The notes under the pieces: model-generated
Database searches by the model: none
Told to the model about the DNA's origin: nothing
What the model saw: the letters and a program-made list of their open reading frames with translations, nothing else
Translations under genes and position numbers: made by a program
From: Glebionis coronaria
Taxonomy: Eukaryota > Streptophyta > Magnoliopsida > Asterales > Asteraceae
Assembly (NCBI GenBank): GCA_025667525.1
Contig: CM046874.1
Coordinates: forward strand, 285,116,380-285,180,379
DNA: 64,000 nucleotides
Direction of reading: 5' to 3'
Shown here: positions 48,877 to 62,185 of the stretch, one piece after another
Layout of the letters: each line of letters begins with the position of its first letter
How positions within the stretch are numbered: position 1 is the stretch's first letter

Positions 48877-51765
48877 TGTAACACCAGTGAAAGTGCCGTA
48901 TGATGCTAATTTATTGTCTCAAGAGCTGTTCAGTATGAGCATCTCTCTTAAGTTGTGGCTCACTTGTGGATGTGATATCCCGAGCCCAACATTATTTATT
49001 TAATCCTATTTTACGTATATTTTTGAAATTTTTAAGAAATTTTATCGTGGAATTATTTGACGGTTTACGTTGAAACCAACGTTTACGGTCGTAATTTAAC
49101 GTTTGACGATTTAAGAAGAACCGATGACGACTACGATACCGACGGATGCCCAAAATTTACCTTTTACTATCGATTGATCGATATTTGAGTTTTTTTCGAG
49201 ATTTTATTTTTATTACGTGTTAAGTCGAGTCGGAACCATGTGTATATTCGTTTTGTGTGCGTTTGAACCATTTAAAAGTATTTTGAGGTAGCTCGGACTA
49301 AACTCGACTCCCGTAAATTTTAAAACCGACTAGTATGTCATAATCCCGCTCTTTAGCACATGTTTTATTAATAAGGCCAAAAGATAGCCAAAATTGCATC
49401 AAGGTCCCTCCTAACTTACAAAAAGGGGAAAAGAAAAACACACATCCATTTTCAACACCAAAAAATTTTCTCACCCCCTCCTCCTTCCTCTCTAGCCGAC
49501 GGCTAACCCCCACCACCATGAATCCACCATCAAAAACTTGATTTTGAAGAAAATAAGCAAAGACCCATCTCCCATATCATCTTGTAAGTGAATCCCACAA
49601 ACAAAAACACACATGCAATCAAGAAATCTTTCCAAAAATTTATAATTTTTTTCAAAAATGGATTTTGATCTAATTAAATGGTACACATGTTTAATTCATG
49701 TGTTAATGATGTTTATTCATTCATAAAACGAATTGGGGGCTGATTATTTTTGGTGTTTTGGTCACCTAAAGCCACGAAATTTTTGGGGTTTTGGGTGTGT
49801 TCAAGGTGTTTGATGAAATGTGTTGTGGGGTTGTGTTTAAAATGGTGTTTTTAGTGTTTATAAATTGTTTAATTACATTGCATGTATGATTTAGGTTTTG
49901 GGTTTTGATTAGGATTCGACTTTCATAGTGTTAAGGGCTGTTTGGATGATTGGGAATGATTATAAGTGGTTAGGATAGGTCTAGGTGATGTTTGGATGGA
50001 TTGAAAACAAGTAGAAGGGTGATTTTGAATGAGTCGTTTTCAAACAGATTGTTTAGGGCTATTTTCGTGGTTTTAATTTTTGGTCCAGGTTGTGATTATA
50101 GGATATAGTTGTAGTGGTCGTCGAGACGCTCGTTTCGGTATAAGATTGAGCTTTTAACTCCAAACGAGTCAAAAGTTACGACGTTTTGAAATTCGTGTAC
50201 CGGGAGATGAAAACCGTCATAATCCGAAATTATGCTTGGTTTAGGTCAAATCCCGGGGACTATAAGTCTAGTTTGGTAAATGGTCAAGGGCTGAATTTTG
50301 GTGTCAAACCTGCACATTTGAGTCTATTATAGGACTTAGGTGTCAAATGGGTCAATGGAGTATTTTAAACGGGTCAAATGAGTTCGACTTGGTCAAAGTA
50401 CAATTTCAGTCCGAAAAACGTAGTTTTTGGAAAAGTGTTGAGTAATGAGTCGTAGAAGTCAAAACTTTTATTGGGATTAAATATGTGTTTTCTACAGGTC
50501 TTATAGTATTTTTGAGAATTTTGTCAAATTTTATAAAAATGGTTAAGTATAGTAAAACAGCCCATACTTTTGGTAAGTATCGACGAAACAGTAAAATGGA
50601 TAGTAACTTTAATAACATTGATAAATGGTATAAGTCTAGTAACAACTACTTGTTTGACTTTGGCGTGAGTTTTCATAAGCATTGAGTGTGTTTGCATTTG
50701 CGTGTGTTTAGTACAATTATGTACGCGGAGTATTGATTTGGTTTACGTACCTTGATTTTTAGGTCAAGTGTTTGATTTTCCCGGGCATCCACGTCGTCGG
50801 TGACATTTCTCGTTACGTCTTCGCTAGAACTACTACTACTACTACTACGCAAGGTGAGTATATAGCCTCGCTCTTTACTTATTTCAAATGATTTTACCCG
50901 CGAGGGGGATACATGCTATTTAAAGAAAAATGAACATAAGTCATGAATGGTTGTTGAACCCAAATGTTGCCTCGAAATTGTGTTGAGTACCTAGTTGCAA
51001 AAGTCCCTAAATTCATGAACTATTAACTATTGTCTTGCCCTTGCGAAGGGGGAAATAGCCGCTTATACAAAGTGATAGTACTATGGGGTTGACTACCCTA
51101 TCCGAGACGAGGGCTAGTACGTTGATACCCCCTGCGGACGGATAATTTGTGATAAGAGATAAAGTATAATTGCAACTGATGCCTTATTAGGGGCCATGGT
51201 TTCATCTGAATCACGCCGGTAATTATTACGCGGGTGATTGAGTTAACTGTTTAGTGTCATGAGCTTAAACACAATTGTCATATCCTTGAATAATAGATTG
51301 TATGGCCACAATGCTATTGAATGATCATGATTGGTTTTTAACACTTATGTTCAACTGATGTTTTGATAAACCTATAGATTCGCTCAACCTTTGTGTTGAC
51401 GATTTTAAGCATGTGCTTCAGGTAACCAAGATTGATAGCAGCGGAGCATGCGAGGATGGAAGTTGTTGTGGCTTGGCGGTCTACTTGTTTTCCTCCCTTT
51501 TTGCACTTAAAACTCTTTTATATTATGTCATGAGAATGAAAATGTACTTTTGGGGGGAGATTCAGTGGGGACCTAAACGCAAACTCTGTTTTGTATTATC
51601 TTGGGATTTGGAAAACCGTAGATTTGTATAATTTAAAAATTTTTAAATTCATGTTTAAAATTTTACGTCTCTCTGAGTCGTTTAATATAGCTTATGTGTG
51701 ATGATAACTATGTAGCACCCAAAAGTTGTAGTTCCGCTGCGCATAGCATTTGTGGGGGTGTTACA
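48877..51765 (+). repeat. 5' LTR of the chromovirus (2889 bp)
   Basis: It runs from TGTAACACCAGTG to GGGGGTGTTACA. It includes an (ACT)n run at 50829-50848 immediately followed by AAGGTGAGT, a strong plant 5' splice-site match, and TGCTTCAGGTAACC at about 51414. Short ORFs (for example 51413-51631) lack domains and recur in the other LTR. Confidence 0.95.
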
Positions 51766-51768
51766 GAT

Positions 51769-51782
51769 TGGTAATCAGAGCC
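51769..51782 (+). other. Primer binding site of the chromovirus (Met type)
   Basis: TGGTAATCAGAGCC lies three bases after the LTR, one insertion away from TGGTATCAGAGCC. Confidence 0.85.
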
Positions 51783-54700
51783 ACGAGTTATAGAGAACTA
51801 GGTCATTTTGAAAAATCCTAAACTATAACTTTTGGTGTCGTAAGAAATTGTCCAAGCACACAACTATCCTGCATGGCTCCGGTAAGATTTCTTTAGCATT
51901 GCTTTATATTTTAGATGTATCCCTCAAAACTGACATATATTCTCTAGTATTTAGTAAGTAAATACTATGATATATATTGAGATATATTATTATGTACGTT
52001 GAGTACTTATCATCGTAATTTACAAACACTTATACGGCTATCATATATGTTGCATGTATTTGGCATAACGGGCTACATTGCATTACATGACAACACCGCG
52101 TTGTAATCCTACGTGTATGTAGGAATAATTTTATGTATAAATATGTATATACTATGGTATTTAAAGGCATTGCACGTGAAGCAATGGTCCTTGAGTGATT
52201 ATCGTACATGTATAATGTGGTTTTATTGAGAATTCGGCCCTACCGCTAATTATCAATCTTGATAATTAATTTATTGTTCGGATAACCGAATATGAACCTC
52301 GTTTGATACTCTAGATACGTAAATAACGCTTCGTAACATATTGTACACTGACTAGATTGATCTCAATTGTCGTTATCGCACCGTGATGTGTCATTTTGGA
52401 TATTTTCTTTTGAAACGTAATTTACTTACGTATTACTTTATTTTCCTTTATTCCTTATGGGTTTGATATGTTAATTGGCGTAACTATAATATATACGAAG
52501 TATAATCAACGATGCGTACATCGTAGCGACGAATCACATTTGTGTGTGTTATAAAACGTGGTTGAGGCGTGTTGCCATTTAATCGTTGTTTACTATTCTA
52601 CTTGAATTTTAAAATGTGTTTTAAAATAGACTAGCGTTGTGATCAATCGCGATAACTTGGAATTTGGTTGGGTTTTGTGTTAATTTTGTTGTGTACGATT
52701 TCGAGACTCATCCGAGGCCGATAACAACATTTAGTTGACATACGTATTCTCGTTCCATTTATTTCATTTTGTTTTGTTGTTTCATTATTTTGAAGTTAAT
52801 ATTTTACATGACGAGGTCCGGCATTTGTGTGAGTTAAGTAAGCACTAAACTTTGTTGATCGAATGACTTAAACATAAAGTGTTTTACATATTTAATACTT
52901 GGCGAATGAAACTTTTGGATAAAAATGACGTATGATGTGTCTTATAACAAGTAAAATTCGTGTAGGGAATAAATGGACATTGTGAAATTATTTTTTTTTC
53001 CTTCAACCTTGGTTGGTAAATCGTAATAAGTAATTTGTATTACTCGTAAAATCCTTGTTTTTATATATTAATAATTTGATACTAGAAGCTAGTGATGGAC
53101 TTGTTAAGAATTTGTTCAATTTAATTTGAAAAAGGAGTTTATAATAAAATTTACGATATGACTGTTGAGTATATGTAACTTGGATTTAGTATGAATTAAT
53201 TTTCGGGTCAATGTAGCAAACTTTTGACGTATCTTGTAATATAAAACATGAGTAGAAGATGTGGACATGTGTTTTGGAGCTAGAGATTCTGTAAAATTTG
53301 TTTTATTTTAAACATAAGGTTATGTTTACGTATGCATTGGTGTAAACTAGAACGCGTTACTTGTTGTAGTGAATAAACTGAGATAAAATCGGAATATACA
53401 CCTTAAGTAAGAAATTATAATGCTTGAAATAAATTTTTAAACATTGATGGAACGTCATTGGAAATCATTTGTTTATTTAATTGTCGTTATAGAGAATCAC
53501 TATGCATTATTCGATGATGCTTGTTTAAAATCGTTTGAAAAATCTTTTGTTTTATTCCGCTGCGAGATGTGTTAATTTTAAAATCACTTGATAATGGGCT
53601 AATGATTAAAAGTTGTATTTTATATATCTTTGAATTATCAAAATAAGCATCTTAATTATTTATTATATTGTTATTATTTTTGAGATTCAAGTATCGACTA
53701 AAATCAGTAAATTATCTGAGATAAAACTACGTGAAACCTCTCTATCATTTGAGTCGAAGTGCGCGAATGTGATTTAACAAACCAGTTTTAAGGAAGACTT
53801 ATGTATAATAAAAAGTCAAAAGTTGATTTTAAGAGTTAATTCGACTAGATTGAGTTATTTTGGATATCTGTATATACGTAATAAGATATATCGTAATAAC
53901 GTAAAACTTTGAGTATTCTTACTATAAACGTTTTTGGTACTTAAGATATGAAGATTAATGAAATTTTGACACAAGTATGGAGATTTTCAAACCTAATGAT
54001 TTGTCAATTATGATAACCGAGTCACCGCATCTACTAATGTTAATAATCTCCGAGAGATTGAAATTTTTCCAGAAATGAAAACTTCGTTAAGATTGAAAAA
54101 TGAAAGGTATAAATTCTTTAATGATGTGACACAAATTAAAAATGTGTAAATGTTCGGTTTTACAATGTACAAGGTAACACTAATTATAATACGCTAATGG
54201 ATTACCCAACAAACAAATATTTGTATTATTTTCTTAAGATGTATATATAATGTTTTGAGTCACGATGGTTCGATCGTCCGACATCCTCTTCTTCGACTTT
54301 GCGAGTCTATATCTGAGCTTGAGTAGTCATGTAATTGTTTATTTTAATCTGTCTATGGTATGAAACCGTTATTTATTTTTAAAACTACTATTTCGCTAGT
54401 ACTTGAAAATGAGGGTATGTCACCCGGTGTATTTTGTCATGTTCATGGACGCCGTAACTTTCTTCTTTCGGTTAATGGAACCTAAAATTCTGTATTTACT
54501 TGAATGATGCTATAAATCTTCATTAAATTGGTTATTTATTTAAATTGAACGAAAAGCGAGGAAGTGAAGCCGCTTAACCAAATTGTAGAGGTGAAAGAAC
54601 TCGATCTTCCTGGTGAAATTGTTTCTATTCGACCAAGTGATTAATTTCCTCTCCCCGTATACCCTTGGTGGAATGTGTGTACAACTCGAGACGATGGGAA

Positions 54701-56865
54701 TTATGATTGTTATTTTATTTTTGACGCTTGTGCTAATATTCAATTTTTACTCCATGTATTCGTAGATCGCTGTTGTTATCCCGAGACTTTTGTCATATAT
54801 TTGAAGTATCTTCATTTCTAATGTAGTTAGTTTTAGTTGGCAATTATCTTGCTCGTTTACCTCGTTCGATCTCATTGATTTTTTGGATTTTATTGTTTTT
54901 TTATTTTTTTTATGCTGGCAATGATCTTTAATCATGAACCACCTTACCGTTATTTTGTGAGTAGTCTATTTTGAAAATATGTATGAGTGTGAAATGTTTC
55001 GTTTAACCAAATGTAAATGGTGTCGGTTTATTTACTTAATTATTTATTTTTCTCATAAATAGGCAAAGTAATGTATGTTTTCAAAGTGTATGAAAGATGT
55101 TTGATGTGTTTCTTAAAACGGTGGTAACAATATTTTCCCATTTTAAATTTCATTTCAAATGGTTTAATTATTTTGAAGATTAGGTCGAGAACTTTCATAG
55201 TCATATTTGGTATGTAATAATAATGTTTGTGTCTTCACTCGATCCTCAATTATGCACAGCTTAGCTAACTAGGCATAATTCGGGAAGAGTCCTGTTTTGT
55301 TGGTTGTCGTTGCTTGATCCTTAAGTATGCATGATCTAGCTAATTATGCATAGTTTAGGAAGGGCACTATCGTGTCAAACAAATTGGTCATCTTGAAACT
55401 TGTAGTGTTTTGATAAACGTTTGGATGAGAACGTTTCTTTTTAAAATGGTGGATCATTTTTGCAAGTAGTTGTAATTTCTTTGATTCTTAAAGAAAATTT
55501 TTGAATTTTCTTGTTCTTTGAAATCTTTTCTTTTTGTTTGGCGTTGACATAGTAAGTCACTGTGGCCGAGTAATTTAGGAAAATATTTTCATGTGTGCGT
55601 GTAACGTGCGAAATTCATCGGAATCACGAGGGTGTTGATGAAATACCAAAGTGGCTCGTATCGACACTGAGAAGAGTTTTTTTTTACAAAAATAGAAGAC
55701 TTCCAAAGTAGAGGAAATCCGAGTTCGAATAACTCTGAGGGGAATGACGAAGACTTCTCCTACATCAAACGTATCGTACCTTATTTATTTTCTTTTCTTG
55801 TTCTTTTAACATGTTTAACGACACGCGATAAATTGTTGAAGTTTACCAACTGTGCATTGGTAGTTGCAAGACAATTCCACTGCCGTCTTCGTTTATTTAA
55901 GTGAGGAATCCTCTTTGCTTGACTCAACCATCCTTGATTATCGATGGTTAAACGATAGATAGCCATAGTTGATGTTTTTATGGTGAACCCTTGTCTTTTA
56001 TGTGTTTATGTTGTATGTGAGCTAGTCGAGTGATCGTAAGTTGTGAGAACTTGAGATGACATTGTCCAATGAAGTCCGATCATGGAGAACATGTGCCATG
56101 TAATATATTTCTTTTTATATTTAACTGTGAACAGCGATGTTTATTGAGATTTTGACCACGTTTGGACGGAAGTGAGATGGTGTTCCTGTAATATCTTTTG
56201 TGTGAGGATCCGTGTGTGAGCACCCTGCGATGACATATGTATCTATTTTATTTTATTTTATTTTCTTTTTGGATATGCATCCTTAGCTAGCAAGCTCGTG
56301 AACCTTCTTTAACTTGCAATTTTCATTTGACGGGACTCACCCGAGAAATATGTCAACATTTCTTATTCGTTAACTTGATTGAACTTGTTTTACTTGGCAT
56401 GGTTTGGCTATTTTGCAAACATGTCGTAATTTGGTGGTATGTGTTTCATAATGGATTTTGTATTTGGTTGGATTGTGACGTTTTCGAGAGAGTTATGTAT
56501 GCGTCGGATGATTTCCGTATCAATGAATTCGTTTTTGACGAACTAGGGTTGTATGTATGTAATATTGCGATAAGGTGATTTTGTACTACTAGTATTAATT
56601 ACTTCGTCTTTTATATTTTGAACGTTTTTCGATGGGGTTATGTGTGACCCGTGCGATTTTCATTTATGAATAATTGTTTTTATGAGACGACGAACCAAGT
56701 GAAAGGACGATTCGAACGTTAGAAGACGTGCTCTGAGCGTGTGTGATTGATTTTGGTAGTTGTTGAGATCGACCATTGCCGTTGGTAATACCTTTGTACA
56801 ACGACATTTATCATGTTAGCCGTGAAGCTGCAACATTTGAAGCATTATGTTGATGAAAATGTAGA
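51783..56865 (+). other. Chromovirus interior, no recognisable coding sequence
   Basis: About 5 kb with many stops in all frames. An ATG GCT CCG near 51873 could be the old gag start, then the reading is lost at once. Base composition is AT-rich with many TG/CA steps, as expected from decay of methylated cytosines. I cannot identify gag, protease or RT by eye. Confidence 0.6.
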
Positions 56866-57155
56866 TCACCAGTTGAGTGGAATGAAGTAGGAAAAAGTCA
56901 GTTGAATGGACTTGAAATGATTCGAGAGGCTACGGAAGAGATGTTGTAGATTAAGAATTATATGCTAACCGCGAGAAGCTGTGGAAAGAGATGTGTTGAT
57001 ACCCGTGGGAAGAATTTAGGGAAATTGAAGTGGAGATCATGGATCAAGATGGTAAGAGATTGAAGCAAGGCATAATACCCATGGTGAAGGTGTGATAGAA
57101 CCCGAGACGTGAACCGAAGTCCACGTCGGAATGTGGAGACCTCTTTAGGAAGTAG
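56866..57155 (+). pseudogene. Remnant of integrase C-terminus and chromodomain
   Basis: 56866-57026 reads, with stops, like the chromovirus integrase end (EVGKSQLNGLEMIREATEE, then LTARSCGKRC). 57027-57155 reads like the start and end of a chromodomain: VEIMDQDGKRLKQGIIPMVK, then two adjacent stops (57093-57098) where the family has a Trp, then NPRREPKSTSECGD. A chromodomain would tether integration to marked chromatin. The match is to family pattern from memory, at roughly half of positions. Its place 80 bp before the purine tract is exactly right. Non-functional. Confidence 0.7.
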
Positions 57156-57224
57156 TACAATTATCTTCCTACTAGTACAAAATGCGAGTATAAGAACCGG
57201 AGAGCGCCGGGACGTCGCTCCCTT

Positions 57225-57237
57225 AAGGGGGGAAGGA
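57225..57237 (+). other. Polypurine tract of the chromovirus
   Basis: AAGGGGGGAAGGA directly abuts the 3' LTR start, as in Tekay-type elements. It is intact despite the decayed pol. Confidence 0.92.
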
Positions 57238-60125
57238 TGTAACACCAGTGAAAGTGCCGTATGATGCTAAGTTATTGTCTCAAGAGCTGTTCAGTATGAG
57301 CATCTCTCTTAAGTTGTGGCTCACTTGTGGATGTGATATCCCGAGCCCAACATTATTTATTTAATCCTATTTTACGTATATTTTTGAAATTTTTAAGAAA
57401 TTTTATCGTGGAATTATTTGACGGTTTAAGTTGAAACCAACGTTTACGGTCGTAATTTAACGTTTGACGATTTAAGAAGAACCGATGACGACTATGATAC
57501 CGACGGATGCCCAAAATATACCTTTTACTATCGATTGATCGATATTTGATTTTTTTTCGAGATTTTATTTTTATTACGTGTTAAGTCGAGTCGGAACGAT
57601 GTGTATATTCGTTTTGTGTGCGTTTGAACCATTTAAAAGTATTTTGAGGTAGCTCGGACTAAACTCGACTCCCGTAAATTTTAAAACCGACTAGTATGTC
57701 ATAATCCCGCTCTTTAGCACATGTTTTATTAATAAGGCCAAAAGATAGCCAAAATTGCATCAAGGTCCCTCCTAACTTACAAAAAGCGAAAAAGAAAAAC
57801 ACACATCCATTTTCAACACCAAAATTTTTTCTCACCCCCTCCTCCTTCCTCTCTAGCCGACGGCTAACCCCCACCACCATGAATCCACCATCAAAAACTT
57901 GATTTTGAAGAAAATAAGCAAAGACCCATCTCCCATATCATCTTGTAAGTGAATCCCACAAATAAAAACACACATGCAATCAAGAAATCTTTCCAAAAAT
58001 TTATAATTTTTTCAAAAATGGATTTTGATCTAATTAAATGGTACACATGTTTAATTCATGTGTTAATGATGTTTATTCATTCATAAAACGAATTGGGGGC
58101 TGATTATTTTGGGTGTTTTGGTCACCTAAAGCCACGAAATTTTTGGGGTTTTGGGTGTGTTCAAGGTGTTTGATAAAATGTGTTGTGGGGTTGTGTTTAA
58201 AATGGTGTTTTTAGTGTTTATAAATTGTTTAATTACATTGCATGTATGATTTAGGTTTTGGGTTTTGATTAGGATTCGACTTTCATAGTGTTAAGGGCTG
58301 TTTGGATGATTGGGAATGATTATAAGTGGTTAGGATAGGTCTAGGTGATGTTTGGATGGATTGAAAACAAGTAGAAGGGTGATTTTGAATGAGTCGTTTT
58401 CAAACAGATTGTTTAGGGCTATTTTCGTGGTTTTAATTTTTGGTCCAGGTTGTGATTATAGGATATAGTTGTAGTGGTCGTCGAGACGCTCGTTTCGGTA
58501 TAAGATAGAGCTTTTAACTCCAAACGAGTCAAAAGTTACGACGTTTTGAAATTCGTGTACCGGGAGATGAAAACCGTCATAATCCGAAATTATGCTTGGT
58601 TTAGGTCAAATCCCGGGGACTATAAGTCTAGTTTGGTAAATGGTCAAGGGCTGAATTTTGGTGTCAAACCTGCACATTTGAGTCTATTATAGGACTTAGG
58701 TGTCAAATGGGTCAATGGAGTATTTTAAACGGGTCAAATGAGTTCGACTTGGTCAAAGTACAATTTCAGTCCGAAAAACGTAGTTTTTGGAAAAGTGTTG
58801 AGTAATGAGACGTAGAAGTCAAAACTTTTATTGGGATTAAATATATGTTTTCTACAGGTCTTATAGTATTTTTGAGAATTTTGTCAAATTTTATAAAAAT
58901 GGTTAAGTATAGTAAAACAGCCCATACTTTTGGTAAGTATCGGCGAAACCGTAAAATGGATAGTAACTTTAATAACATTGATAAATGGTATAAGTCTAGT
59001 AACAACTACTTGTTTGACTTTGGCGTGAGTTTTCATAAGCATTGAGTGTGTTTGAATTTGCATGTGTTTAGTACAATTATGTACGCGGAGTATTGATTTG
59101 GTTTACGTACCTTGATTTTTAGGTCAAGTGTTTGATTTTCCCGGGCATCCACGTCGTCGGTGACATTTCTCGTTACGTCTTCGCTAGAACTACTACTACT
59201 ACTACTACGCAAGGTGAGTCTATAGCCTCGCTCTTTACTTATTTCAAATGATTTTACCCGCGAGGGGGATACATGCTATTTAAAGAAAAATGAACATAAG
59301 TCATGAATGGTTGTTGAACCCAAATGTTGCCTCGAAATTGTGTTGAGTACCTAGTTGCAAAAGTCCCTAAATTCATGAACTATTAACTATTGTCTTGCCC
59401 TTGCGAAGGGGGAAATAGCCGCTTATACAAAGTGATAGTACTATGGGGTTGACTACCCTATCCGAGACGAGGGCTAGTACGTTGATACCCCCTGCGGATG
59501 GATAATTTGTGATAAGAGATAAGGTATAATTGCAACTGATGCCTTATTAGGGGCCATGGTTTCATCTGAATCACGCCGGTAATTATTACGCGGGTGATTG
59601 AGTTAACGGTTTAGTGTCATGAGCTTAAACACAATTGTCATATCCTTGAATAATAGATTGTATGGCCACAATGCTATTGAATGATCATGATTGGTTTTTA
59701 ACACTTATGTTCAACTGATGTTTTGATAAACCTATAGATTCGCTCAACCTTTGTGTTGACGATTTTAAGCATGTGTTTCAGGTAACCAAGATTGATAGCA
59801 GCGGAGCATGCGAGGATGGAAGTTGTTGTGGCTTGGCGGTCTACTTGTTTTCCTCCCTTTTTGCACTTAAAACTCTTTTATATTATGTCATGAGAATGAA
59901 AATGCACTTTTGGGGGGAGATTCAGTGGGGACCTAAACGCAAACTCTGTTTTGTATTATCTTGGGATTTGGAAAACCGTAGATTTGTATAATTTAAAAAT
60001 GTTTAAATTCATGTTTAAAATTTTACGTCTCTCTGAGTCGTTTAATATAGCTTATGTGTGATGATAACTACGTAGCACCCAAAAGTTGTAGTTCCGCTGC
60101 GCATAGCATTTGTGGGGGTGTTACA
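57238..60125 (+). repeat. 3' LTR of the chromovirus (2888 bp)
   Basis: Partner of 48877-51765 with about 28 differences by eye, mostly single substitutions. It ends GGTGTTACA, followed by the ATTTA duplication. Confidence 0.95.
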
Positions 60126-60130
60126 ATTTA
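60126..60130. repeat. Target site duplication (right), ATTTA
   Basis: Exact partner of 48872-48876. Confidence 0.93.
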
Positions 60131-61387
60131 AACCACCAAAAGAAAAATACAAAAATATAAAACATAGAAAAACCATAAAAAAATAAAACATACAAAATCC
60201 ATAAAAAATATAAAATCAAGAAAATCCAAAAATATTTTTCATTTTAAAACGGGTATGTCTTTTAGTACGGTAATATTTACGGCCTTAGAAATGTCGATTA
60301 AAATTGACACGGCGCCATAAATAGAGTCCGTATAAAAGTTGTACATATTTTAAAACATGCCCATATGGCTTGTAGTTGTTTCAGACTGCAACCCGCTTTT
60401 CGCATTAAAGTCACGTATTTCTTTTGAAAACATTGGCTCACAACGGGAATTAATTTTCTCGGGTATGATTTACAAGCCAAATCATACAAGGGATCAGGTT
60501 TACTTTATAACTTGATCTAACACGAATTAGTGTACGTTTCAGTGCATTAATTTGTCAAAATAAGAGAAATCTTATTGCCACCATGAATCAATTTTTCTAA
60601 AACATTAAACGGAAAATGTTTTCATTGGTATTCGACTCTCTAAACAAAGACTACAGCTCTTTAAATAGAAAACGGGTCAATGTTCAAGGGGGAGAAAATA
60701 TAAAATGCTTTTTTGTCATTAATATATCGTCTTCAAGAATATTTTTCAGAAAAATAACCGGTTAAATGTTGTTCGTCATGTGTTTGTCAAGTATGTGGTA
60801 CTTAGATATGTTGTAGACAGTTTCTCGTGTTTTTTATTGGAACTTAGATTTTAATGGATTTCAGGCATACTCTTTAAGTGCGTTAATTGGTGATGTGTGC
60901 CCAATAGTTAAAACCTTGTTTAAGTTTCAAACGACCGTTAAGTTTTTCCCTTAATACACGTTTAACTAAAATAGGTTTTACTTAAGGGGCCAAATGAACA
61001 TTGAAAGAAAAAAGAAGGGCCAATAGTGAAAAGTTGCTAAACATTTTTAGGTCAAAACAAAACCCCCCACCCCCTTTTCTTTCCTTCATCTCGTTTCACT
61101 GTACCACATAAAATTTGCCGCCATTAATTCTGATCAACCATTGATTTGATTTCTCGATCTCAGAACATCTAAGGTACTCGTGTCTATTCAATTCATTCGT
61201 TATAATTGATTGATCACACTTCAGGATAGGATTTATTCCAATGATTAGTTCGTATACATCAGATTAATCAGATGATTTGTTAAAAACGACTCAGCCTTGC
61301 CGTAATAGAGATAGTGAAAATCATTTGCTTAGGTGAGTATTTGTTAAGTCAATCCCAGGTTTGTCTTTGATTGTTTTCTGATAATAC
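60131..61387 (+). other. Spacer of the copia element after pol
   Basis: This starts with an A-rich tract (60131-60240), then non-coding sequence. At 61060-61170 a C/T-rich segment (CCCCCCACCCCCTTTTC, then TTCCTTCATCTCG) ends in ATCTAAGGTACTCG, which looks like a 5' untranslated exon with a splice donor. No clear TATA box. No ORF. Confidence 0.5.
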
Positions 61388-61995
61388 AGTAATCCGGATA
61401 AGCCCTCAAACTTATTCCGGATAAGTACGAAAACTTATTCCGGATAAGCCCCATGAACTTTCCCCGGATAAGTATTAGGAAATTATTCCGGATAAGTCTC
61501 AAAACTTATTCTAGATAAGCCCCATGAAGTTTTCCCGGATAAGAGTTAGGAAATTATTCCGGATAAGTCTCAAAATTTATTCCGGATAAGAAAAAGGTAT
61601 TTATTCCGGATAAGCCACATGAAGTTTCCCCGGATAAGTGTTAGGAAATTATTCCGGATAAGCAAAAGGGATTTATTCCGGATAAGCAAAAGGGATTTAT
61701 TCCGGATAAGCCACATGAAGTTTCCCCGGATAAGCCTTAGAATAATATTCCGGATAAGCCTTAGAATAATATTCCGAATAAGCTTATAAGCCTTAGAATA
61801 ATATTCCCGATAAGACAGAAAACTTATTCCAGATAGTCTTCTAAAGTCTATTCCGGATAATTATTCCGGATAAAGACTAGAACCATTCCGGATAAAGGCT
61901 AGTACTTGATTCCGGATAAGCTTTAGAAACATATTTTTTCCGGATAACTTGCATTATGAATTCCGGATAACTCTAAGTTGCATGTATTCCGTATA
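61388..61995 (+). repeat. Array of about 25 TTCCGGATAAG-type repeats before the third ORF
   Basis: ATTCCGGATAAGCC and close variants (CCCCGGATAAG, ATTCCGGATAAAG) recur at 18-30 bp spacing, all in plus orientation. It closely resembles the array at 28640-29195 before gag. It lies about 190 bp upstream of the likely start codon at 62186. Confidence 0.95.
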
Positions 61996-62185
61996 AGGGT
62001 TTTTTGATATGCTTGCTTAGTAGTCTGATTTGTATGTGTTCTAACTCGATGTTTATTTTGGGTAATGTTTGCATGGTATTTTGCTATGTTTTCGGGAAAG
62101 TGACATATGATGCTTTTTAGGTTTATACATTATGATATATATTTTTATTGTGTATCGATATGTATGTCCTGTCTTAGCAGCTATC

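Larger units (their letters stand above)
48877..60125 (+). mobile_element. Chromovirus (Tekay-like Ty3/gypsy) element with decayed interior (11.2 kb)
   Basis: TGTAACACC...GGTGTTACA LTRs of 2889 and 2888 bp, an ATTTA duplication, a Met-type PBS and a perfect purine tract define it. The 5.5-kb interior has no ORF above about 83 codons. Integrase C-terminus and chromodomain remnants (56866-57155) at the expected 3' position identify the lineage. By eye the LTRs differ at roughly 28 sites, about 1%, much less decay than the interior shows. It therefore inserted as an already defective, non-autonomous copy. Confidence 0.93.

Noticed and set aside
51413..51631. 72-codon ORF present in both chromovirus LTRs (also 59773-59991)
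   Set aside because: Conservation is explained by LTR identity; no domain and it spans the likely R/U5 region.
56327..56578. 83-codon ORF in the chromovirus interior
   Set aside because: No family motif, flanked by decayed sequence; chance ORF.
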